Positions 7,729 through 13,878 of a DNA stretch of 64,000 bases are shown here, in pieces. This DNA is from DATCLS01 sp036563805 (GTDB lineage: Bacteria; Actinomycetota; Acidimicrobiia; Acidimicrobiales; VFJN01). The DNA is taken from contig DATCLS010000015.1 in NCBI GenBank assembly GCA_036563805.1, forward strand, positions 1-64,000. The letters are read 5' to 3'. How positions within the stretch are numbered: the stretch's first letter is position 1; each line of letters begins with the position of its first letter. Under the pieces are notes generated by a model. It worked only from the letters and a program-made list of their open reading frames with translations. It did not search any database and was not told where the DNA came from. A program made the translations under genes and the position numbers.

Positions 7729-8789
7729 AGCGCGGCGTGCTGGTCCAGGACGAGCTCGTGCTCGGCCCGGCGGTGCTCCCGGAACCCGTCGATCGCCGCC
7801 GAGTCGCCAGCCACCACACGCTCACGCGCCCGTAGCAGTGCCTCGGTGAGCCGAGACCCGTAGGCGTACTCGCTGCCGTCCGACCAGTCGAACCAGACCG
7901 GCTCAGGGACGAGGCCGCCGTGTCGCTCCCACTGCTCCCGCACGAAGCCGACGTCGGCGACAACGGGGACCAGCCCGAGGTCGAACGCGGTCTCGAGCTG
8001 GCCCGAATGCGTGCTCCACAGGTAGGGCATGACCAGAACCTGACCCGTGAGGAGGAAGCGGACCACGTCGTCGTCGGACGGGAACGGGCAGATGCGCAGG
8101 TCGATTCGACCCCGCATCCTGGCCGAGAAGTCGACGGTCTCCTTGGCGTCGGTGCCGTCGCGCAGCTCGATGGGACTGATGCCCCGTGTCAGCACACGCA
8201 GCCTGTCCTCGTCCGGCAGCCCGAATCCGGCGTTGACGCACGCCGGGTACATCACGCGGTTGGGCCGGAAGCCGCCGTAGAGAAGGAACGTCACGCCAGC
8301 TCGGCCCCTGCTACGGGCGGAGCCGAACCGCCGGTCGCCGGGCGGGACCACGTAGCCATGCGGGGTGACAACCGGTGCAGCGGCAGGGCCATCGCCGAGA
8401 AGGCCCGACAGCCGGTTGGCGGCTCCCTCGGTGAGCGTGGCCATCGGGATGCCGCGTTCGGCGACGCCGGCCAGCTTCTGCCGGTACCCGTCCCCGTGGG
8501 TCTCGAACATCGGGGCGACGTCGTGGACGGTTACCAGCACGCCCTTGTGCTCGCGTTCACAGCGATCGAGAACCGCCTGGATGGAATCCCACCCCGCCAG
8601 CTCCAGCGAATGGACGTGCAGGACGTCGAAGAAGCTCCAGTCCCGCTCGGCGTGGAGCAGGCCGAACGACATGTCCCGGGTGACATGGCGGCCAGGCCGG
8701 TGCTCGGTGTCGTTGACGACGGTGAAGCGGTCGCTGCGCAGCTTGCGGGCGTAGGGGGACCGGCCGGGCAGGTGAAGAACGCGGATCAG
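7692..8789 (-). CDS. Glycosyltransferase (GT-B, group 1-like), CTG start
   Basis: The 365-residue product begins RVLHLPGRSPYARK after the start codon and has a C-terminal donor domain with STHSGQLETAFDLGLVPVVA, the usual GT4-type acidic signature. It is predicted to transfer a sugar from an activated donor. The frame contains no ATG or GTG at the expected N-terminus. A CTG at 8789 overlaps the upstream trpS stop as CTGA and follows GGGAGGAG by about nine bases, so CTG initiation coupled to trpS is the best model. The 3' end overlaps the convergent carbamoyltransferase gene. Together they suggest a glycosylated, carbamoylated product. Confidence 0.7.
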   Translation of the reverse strand: MIRVLHLPGRSPYARKLRSDRFTVVNDTEHRPGRHVTRDMSFGLLHAERDWSFFDVLHVHSLELAGWDSIQAVLDRCEREHKGVLVTVHDVAPMFETHGDGYRQKLAGVAERGIPMATLTEGAANRLSGLLGDGPAAAPVVTPHGYVVPPGDRRFGSARSRGRAGVTFLLYGGFRPNRVMYPACVNAGFGLPDEDRLRVLTRGISPIELRDGTDAKETVDFSARMRGRIDLRICPFPSDDDVVRFLLTGQVLVMPYLWSTHSGQLETAFDLGLVPVVADVGFVREQWERHGGLVPEPVWFDWSDGSEYAYGSRLTEALLRARERVVAGDSAAIDGFREHRRAEHELVLDQHAALYEAAMASCPAA

Positions 8790-9796
8790 GGGGCGTACTC
8801 CTCCCGTCCGATCGCCGCGCGGACGCGGGCCAACAGGTCGGCGGCCTCGGGGCGTGCCCGCTCGGCGCCGTCGAGCAGGATGCGCCGGATCTGGCTGCGG
8901 TCGCTCATCAGGTCGCGGTAGCGCCGGCGGGGCTCCTGGAGGAACCGGTCGAGGAACTCGAAGGTGAGGTCCTTGAGCTCCTTCCAGGACATCCGCCCGT
9001 CCTCGAGTGCCTCTTTCACCTTCTCGACCTCCGCGGGAGCGGCGAGCTCCCGGTAGATCTGGAACAGGCCGGTGGTCTCCGGGTCCTTCGGCTCGTCCGG
9101 CGCGGTGGAGTCGGTCTTGAACCGGCGGATCAGCTTGTGCAGCTCGTCGGGCTCGGCGAACAGGGGCAGGACGTTGCCGTACGACTTGCTCATCTTCCGG
9201 CCGTCGCGCCCGAGGATCGACGCCGCCGTGGGCCGGACCCGCAGCTCCGGGACCTTGAGGACGTCGCCGTAGGTGAAGTTGAACTTCTCGGCGAGATCGC
9301 GGGCCATCTCGACGTGTTGGGCCTGGTCCTGGCCGACCGGGACCACGTCCGACGACAGCAGGATGATGTCGGCCGCCATGAGCACCGGGTAGCAGTAGAG
9401 GCCCATGTTGACCGTGGCGTCGACGTCCTTGCGTCCCTGCGCCTCGGCAGCCGCGACGGCGGCCTTGTAGGCGTGCGCCCGGTTCATCATCCCCTTGGGG
9501 GTCACGCAGCTCAGGATCCACGAGAGCTCGAACACCTCGGGGACGTCCGATTGCCGGTAGATCGTCGTCCGCTCCGGGTCGAGGCCCATCGCCAGCCACG
9601 CGGCGGCGACCTCGTAGGTGAGGTCGGTGAGCACCTGCGGGTCGGTGACCGTGGTCAGCGCGTGGTAGTCGGCGATGAAGTAGTAGGCGTCGTACTCGTC
9701 GGTGAGCGCCAGCGCCGGGCGGATCGCGCCGATGTAGTTCCCGATGTGCGGGATGCCGGTCGGCTTGATGCCGGTCAGGGCTCGCTTCTTGGTCAT
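8786..9796 (-). CDS. trpS: Tryptophanyl-tRNA synthetase
   Basis: The 336-residue enzyme has all expected landmarks: GIKPTGIPHIGNYIGA near the N-terminus (HIGH equivalent), VPVGQDQAQHVEMARDLA in the middle, and GRKMSKSYGN. It charges tRNA-Trp. The sequence resembles the TrpRS form seen in many proteobacteria (from memory of the family, not a search). GGAG precedes the ATG. It is followed by a coupled glycosyltransferase and sits inside a putative biosynthetic island, so it may be a self-resistance copy against a tryptophan-like product. It could instead be the only TrpRS of the cell. The 178-bp leader shows neither a T-box GGTGG/ACCGCG core nor a run of Trp codons. Confidence 0.92.
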   Translation of the reverse strand: MTKKRALTGIKPTGIPHIGNYIGAIRPALALTDEYDAYYFIADYHALTTVTDPQVLTDLTYEVAAAWLAMGLDPERTTIYRQSDVPEVFELSWILSCVTPKGMMNRAHAYKAAVAAAEAQGRKDVDATVNMGLYCYPVLMAADIILLSSDVVPVGQDQAQHVEMARDLAEKFNFTYGDVLKVPELRVRPTAASILGRDGRKMSKSYGNVLPLFAEPDELHKLIRRFKTDSTAPDEPKDPETTGLFQIYRELAAPAEVEKVKEALEDGRMSWKELKDLTFEFLDRFLQEPRRRYRDLMSDRSQIRRILLDGAERARPEAADLLARVRAAIGREEYAP

Positions 9797-9974
9797 CTGG
9801 GCTCCAGGACTTGTCGGCGCGTGGCGACGGGGTCGGCCGCTTGGCCGAGGTTAGGGACTGCTGGCGGGGCCGCCGATCGTGGCAGCCCGTCGTCTGGCCG
9901 GTCGATCCCATATCGATGGCGGCGCGGCCCGACCGGGTTGCGGGCCCCGACCCGGGACCGTGTTGGGTGGCCGG

Positions 9975-10688
9975 TCACCCCGTGTCCTCTTCCTTTGGTG
10001 GGATCTGCTGGAGGTGGACGGCCTCGACGATGTCCCACTTGTAGGCGTGGCCATCTCGGCGCTGCTCGATCAGGTGGATCGAGTCGACCGTCACCTCGCG
10101 GTTGGGGAGCTTCCGCAGGCGCTCGACCCTGTCGACGAGCTCGTCGGCGGGTACGGCGGCGTTGCAGTAGCCGACGCTGATGTGGGGCCGGAACCGCGAC
10201 GGCTCGTCTGGCACCCGGTCCGTGCCGAGGACGGCGCCGATCGCCCGTTGCAGGCGGGCGCGCAGGTCGAGCATCGGTGCCCAGGGAGCCGCGCGCAGGA
10301 ACACGCCGCCGCTGTAGCCGGCCAGCGGGCCGACGGAGAGGCTGAACGGCGGTGCCTGGGCGCACGCCGCCCGGGCCTGCTCGGCGATCTCGGCGACTTG
10401 GGTGCGGGTGACCTCGTCGGTGAAGCCGACGCCTTGGACGGTCATGTGGATGCCATCGGGCGGGATGAGGTCCAGGTAGGGCAGCTCGAGGCTTCGCTGG
10501 CACTCGTCGACGAGCTCGAGGAGGTCGGGGTCGGACTCGAACAGCAGGAACCATGCGTAGTAGTGGCGGTCCGGGCGCCAGCCGGGTCGCCACCACCAGT
10601 GATCGGTCAGGGTGTCGAGACGCCGGAACGTCTCCCAGTCGCGCTGGTCGACCTCTACTTCGTGGCTGTTTCGAGCTTGCTCGCTCAT
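9975..10688 (-). CDS. 2H phosphoesterase / 2'-5' RNA ligase-like protein
   Basis: The 237-residue protein has two HxT/S motifs, HMTV (H81-x-T83) and HISV (H169-x-S171), spaced as in the 2H phosphoesterase superfamily that includes LigT/ThpR. These act on 2',3'-cyclic or 2',5'-linked nucleotide substrates. It overlaps the Xre regulator stop by ATGA and is therefore translated with it. An N-terminal Trp/Tyr-rich segment (WWWRPGWRPDRHYYAWF) is not typical of bacterial ThpR. A second, more standard member is encoded at 61148. The role within the island is unknown; RNA repair or nucleotide processing is possible. Confidence 0.75.
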   Translation of the reverse strand: MSEQARNSHEVEVDQRDWETFRRLDTLTDHWWWRPGWRPDRHYYAWFLLFESDPDLLELVDECQRSLELPYLDLIPPDGIHMTVQGVGFTDEVTRTQVAEIAEQARAACAQAPPFSLSVGPLAGYSGGVFLRAAPWAPMLDLRARLQRAIGAVLGTDRVPDEPSRFRPHISVGYCNAAVPADELVDRVERLRKLPNREVTVDSIHLIEQRRDGHAYKWDIVEAVHLQQIPPKEEDTG

Positions 10689-12154
10689 GGCTGTGTCTCC
10701 GTGCCCCTACCTGGCTGAGGGAGGCGGCGCTGCCACTCGCCGACCTCTTCACTGATCGCAGCGATCGCCGGGACCTGCGTCCAGCGCCCGGCCATCTGGA
10801 GGAACTCGCGTGCGCGCTGGGCGATGACGGCCGACGGGAGACCACCGCCGGCCTGGAGGGCCTCGCTTGCCATCGTGGCAGCGCTGTCGGGGTCGGCCGT
10901 CCGGTCCAGGAGGTGGGACGCTGCCGCGTCGAGCTTCGTGAGCGCTTGGCCGGCGCGCGCGTCGTTCGCCTCCAGCACGGGTAGCGCGATCCCGGTGTAG
11001 TGGCGGACCTTGTCGGCCTGGCCGAGCGACAAGTAGGCGGTCGCGGCGTTGCCGGCGATGCGTGACGTGTCGTAGGCCGCGAACGACAGGAAAGGAGCGG
11101 GCGTGTCGGGCTCGTCGAGGTCACGCCGGAGGTCGAAGGCGCGCTCGACCGCGCGATCCACCCCGGACGTGTCCCCCAGCCGGGCCAGAGCGCGGGCCTC
11201 CTGCACGGCGATACGGACCGCTGCAGGCCGGCTCCCCGCGTACCGGGCGCCGTCACGGGCGAGCAGCAGCGCCTCCCGGTACTGCTGCCGGTAGTAGGCC
11301 ACGAAGCTCTGGGTGCCCCGCACATGAGCCAGCAGGTCGTGATGCCCGGCCAGCTCGGCGAGGGTGGACGCCTCGACCGCGTAGGTCTCCGCCAAGGTGT
11401 CGGCGCCGAGATCGAACGCGAGATGGGCGAGGATCACCGAGAGCTTGCCGGCCAGCACGAACAACGCGGCACGCTGAGCCGCCGACTGGTGGCCCTGCAG
11501 CAGCTCATCGACTGCCTCCCGCTCCCGGAGCACCAAGCGGTACAGCGACGTAGCGCCGGTGTCCTCGTACGCGTCCGCGTACCGCTCGACGACGCGATCG
11601 AGGCGAACGATCGTCTCATCGTCGACGTTCGAGGCCCGCAACCGCCGGATCCGCTCGGTGGCCCGGGCGAGCTCGTCCAACCGCTCCACGGCGCCGTCGT
11701 CGGCTCGTCCGTCCGCCTCACCCCACCCCGCACGCCGCCCGTGCAGGTCGAGCCGGCCGCCGGGAAGGGCGAACCACAGGTACCGCTCGGGAATGCCAAG
11801 CACGGCGGCGCACTGGACGAGACGGTCGAGATGCGCGACGGGCGGCCCGTTCTCGATCCGGCTGAGCTGGGCCTGGGTCAGGTTCAGCCAGCCGGCGACC
11901 GTCTCCTGCGGGAGCGCCCGCGGCCCGTGATACCGATGATGCCGGTATGCCCGGATGACGCGCCCCATGTGGCGGCCCACCAGCGCGTCCTGGATCTGCT
12001 CGTCCTGCCAGAACGACGCTGGGACGTCCGGAGGAAGCTCGAGGCGACCGTCGCCGCTGCGCCGGCACGGCGAGCAGAGATTACCGTCGTTGTCCCGCGC
12101 CAGCAGCGCCCCGCAACGACGACAGGCCAGCGCCCCCTCCGCCACAGCACTCAC
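10685..12154 (-). CDS. Xre-family regulator with zinc ribbon and TPR-like C-terminal region
   Basis: The 489-residue protein starts with a four-cysteine ribbon (C11-x2-C14 and C28-x2-C31). A helix-turn-helix of the Xre type follows, around residues 65-115 (ETVAGWLNLTQAQLSRIENG). The rest is a long alanine-rich helical region resembling the TPR sensor part of actinobacterial pathway regulators. The GTG at 12154 is chosen because it directly precedes the ribbon; a GTG at 12145 is also possible. A GATACT -10 lies at 12219-12214 and the palindrome at 12241-12257 covers the -35 zone, suggesting autoregulation. It is the likely regulator of the island. Confidence 0.85.
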   Translation of the reverse strand: MSAVAEGALACRRCGALLARDNDGNLCSPCRRSGDGRLELPPDVPASFWQDEQIQDALVGRHMGRVIRAYRHHRYHGPRALPQETVAGWLNLTQAQLSRIENGPPVAHLDRLVQCAAVLGIPERYLWFALPGGRLDLHGRRAGWGEADGRADDGAVERLDELARATERIRRLRASNVDDETIVRLDRVVERYADAYEDTGATSLYRLVLREREAVDELLQGHQSAAQRAALFVLAGKLSVILAHLAFDLGADTLAETYAVEASTLAELAGHHDLLAHVRGTQSFVAYYRQQYREALLLARDGARYAGSRPAAVRIAVQEARALARLGDTSGVDRAVERAFDLRRDLDEPDTPAPFLSFAAYDTSRIAGNAATAYLSLGQADKVRHYTGIALPVLEANDARAGQALTKLDAAASHLLDRTADPDSAATMASEALQAGGGLPSAVIAQRAREFLQMAGRWTQVPAIAAISEEVGEWQRRLPQPGRGTETQP

Positions 12155-12239
12155 CCCCGAGCACGGGACGGGCGAACGAGCGCCGGCAACGCGAGCGGGA
12201 TCGACACATCTCCAGTATCGACGCGGGCGGATGCCGGCT

Positions 12240-12512
12240 CTATGCGTCCGACGCATACCCGTGGCTGAACACGACCAAGGAACCTCGGCGAGAGCAGCCG
12301 GCCCTGCCCGGGCGACACCTTGGCCGGCGTGCTGGCCGCCGACACCGACCTGATGGGCAACGAGCTTCCCCACCACTGTCAGCAGCATGTCGGGGCTGTG
12401 CGACCGGGATAAGGGGCTTGCGGCCGGCGAGGTAGATGCGCCATCGCAGCTCCCAGCCGCCGCCGTCGAGCCTCGCCGGTCCGTACACGCCAACCTTCCG
12501 AACCCCAGACAT
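12240..12512 (-). pseudogene. Possible truncated integrase N-terminus
   Basis: The ORF starts MSGVRKVGVYGPARLD and continues with GGWELRWRIYLAGRK, which resembles the first 35 residues of actinobacterial tyrosine recombinases (VYGP...W.VRWR..GRK). After that the sequence loses similarity and becomes Arg/Pro-rich, so only the start seems preserved. A TAAACT -10 lies seven bases before the ATG, consistent with a once-functional leaderless gene. It sits at the right border of the biosynthetic island, where an integrase would be expected. The similarity is short and from memory, so the call is tentative. Confidence 0.3.
12241..12257. promoter_or_regulatory. Perfect palindromic operator upstream of the Xre regulator gene
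   Basis: TATGCG-TCCGA-CGCATA is a perfect 6-bp inverted repeat with a 5-bp spacer. It shares ATGCGTC and CGCATA with the site at 181-197. It is centred about 30 bp upstream of the minus-strand -10 hexamer GATACT (12219-12214), so bound protein would cover the -35 region. It is a probable operator for the regulator encoded downstream. Confidence 0.6.
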
Positions 12513-12565
12513 GCCGGGCAGTTTAGTGGTCGAGTGTGGCGTTACTGTGGCAGTTAGTACCTGTG

Positions 12566-12580
12566 TTGGCCATCTGCCAA
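12566..12580. promoter_or_regulatory. Inverted repeat TTGGC-CATCT-GCCAA
   Basis: A short perfect inverted repeat (GTTGGC/GCCAAC including flanking bases) lies in a stretch clearly less GC-rich than its surroundings, between the integrase-like remnant and the orphan gene tail. It could be an operator or part of an old recombination site. There is no further support. Confidence 0.25.
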
Positions 12581-12595
12581 CGTTAGAGAGCTTAA

Positions 12596-12658
12596 GGCAA
12601 GTTCTCGAAGAAGGACCTGCGCGACCGCTTCGCCGACTACAAGTTCCCGACCGAGTGA
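12596..12658 (+). pseudogene. Orphan 3' gene fragment at island border
   Basis: Directly after an in-frame TAA the sequence reads GKFSKKDLRDRFADYKFPTE and then TGA. Codon use here is strongly C/G-ending at third positions, as in real genes of this genome, but there is no start or upstream coding region. It looks like the tail of a gene whose body has been lost or lies elsewhere, as would be left when DNA is inserted or deleted. I do not recognise the parent protein. Confidence 0.3.
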
Positions 12659-12894
12659 CCGGCCGCCGGGCCTGACCACCACCTGCTCGGCCGGGCGGTC
12701 ACGCCCGGGTCCGGGCTCGGTCGGGCATCGGTCCGGCGTCGCCGGCGTCGCCGGCGCCGTCGTCTCGCCAGCCGCCACGGCGCCGGTGGGGTGGCGAGCC
12801 GAGCCGGGCCGCGTACCCCACGCGTCGTCGGCCGCCTAGCGTCCTGGCGAGTGACCAGAACGTCGTGCGGCGGGCGGCGGGAGGAAGCTGAACG
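12659..12894. other. Intergenic region before the lipoprotein gene
   Basis: It contains GC-rich short repeats and, near its end, a TAGCGT hexamer around 12835 and a GGGAGGAAG ribosome-binding site. I see no gene. Together with 12155-12595 it makes a largely non-coding stretch of about 740 bp, apart from the remnants listed. Confidence 0.5.
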
Positions 12895-13848
12895 GTGCGG
12901 TGGATGCGATTCGGGGCGGCCGCCCTCGGTGCGGCAGCGCTGGTGGCCGCCCTCGCCGGCTGCGGTGACGGCGGGGGCGGGGACGGCGGCGGCCCCCACG
13001 TCCGAGCGGTCGATCTGCGGGCAGTCAGGGCCGTGCCCGACGACGTGGCCGACGCCGGGACGTTCTCGTTCGAGATGACGACGACCTACCTGCTCGGGCG
13101 CATCGGCGGTGTCGGCGTCACGTTCGGCGGCTCGGTGGACGTGGACGCCGACCGCGCCGCCCTCGAGGCCGACGTCACCGACTTCGTGACCGAGTTCCTG
13201 ATCCCGATCAGCCAGGCCGGCCGCGGGCCCTCACCGGTGGACGAGCCCACCGAGCCGGTCATCGTGCCCATCGTCGTCGACGGCGATGTGGGCTATGCCG
13301 ATCTCACCGCGCTCGAGGAGCTGGCGCCCAACGATCAGCGACGGGCGGACGGCCGCCGGTGGGTGCGCTTCGGTGCCGAGGACGTCGGCGTCGAAGGCTC
13401 GCCGTTCGCCGCGATCACACGCCTCGCCAACCCCGAGGGCATCCTCGCCTTGCTGGGCGCCGCCACCGGCGACGTCGAGACGGTCGGCGAGGACGAGGTG
13501 CGGGGCGAGCCGGCGACGCACGTCCAGACGACGATCGACCTCGCCGCCGCGCGGGACCAGGGCCCCGACGGGGAGTGGCCGATGCTCGACGCGCTGGCCG
13601 GCGAGGGCGACAGCCGCATCGACACGGTGCCGGTCGACCTGTGGATCGGCGAGGACGGCCTGCTGCGCCGGTTCCGCGTCGAGGTCGAGCGCGAGGCGGC
13701 CGCGCGCACGAACGCGCCCGACGGGCCCCCGGTGGCGGCCGACGCCGTCGGCACGATCGGGTCGCTGACCTACGAAGCGTTCGACTACGGGGAGCCGGTC
13801 GACGTGGAGGTCCCCGACCCCGACGACGTCACCGACCCGCCGCGCTGA
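12895..13848 (+). CDS. LppX/LprG-like lipoprotein
   Basis: The 317-residue precursor has a lipoprotein signal peptide ending LAGC with the lipid-modified cysteine at residue 23. The mature part has alternating strands and an EVRGEPATHVQTTIDL-type segment (a 'G..A.HY...D' region) and resembles LppX_LprAFG-family lipoproteins, which form a hydrophobic cup that carries lipids across the envelope. The GTG start follows GGGAGGAAG. It is monocistronic and convergent with the PEP-synthase-like gene; the GC-rich inverted repeat GCCGGCGG/CCGCCGGC at about 13859-13876 may terminate both. The family assignment is moderate; no lipid partner gene is adjacent. Confidence 0.65.
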   Translation: MRWMRFGAAALGAAALVAALAGCGDGGGGDGGGPHVRAVDLRAVRAVPDDVADAGTFSFEMTTTYLLGRIGGVGVTFGGSVDVDADRAALEADVTDFVTEFLIPISQAGRGPSPVDEPTEPVIVPIVVDGDVGYADLTALEELAPNDQRRADGRRWVRFGAEDVGVEGSPFAAITRLANPEGILALLGAATGDVETVGEDEVRGEPATHVQTTIDLAAARDQGPDGEWPMLDALAGEGDSRIDTVPVDLWIGEDGLLRRFRVEVEREAAARTNAPDGPPVAADAVGTIGSLTYEAFDYGEPVDVEVPDPDDVTDPPR

Positions 13849-13878
13849 CGCGGGCGGTGCCGGCGGCCCCGCCGGCCG

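Noticed and set aside
7692..9911. One 739-codon protein spanning trpS and the glycosyltransferase
   Set aside because: Its first half is the shadow frame of trpS. The real genes are trpS (8786-9796) and a separate CTG-started glycosyltransferase.
9797..9974. T-box or Trp-attenuator leader of trpS
   Set aside because: No GGTGG/ACCGCG antiterminator core, no tandem Trp codons in a leader ORF and no clear terminator alternative.
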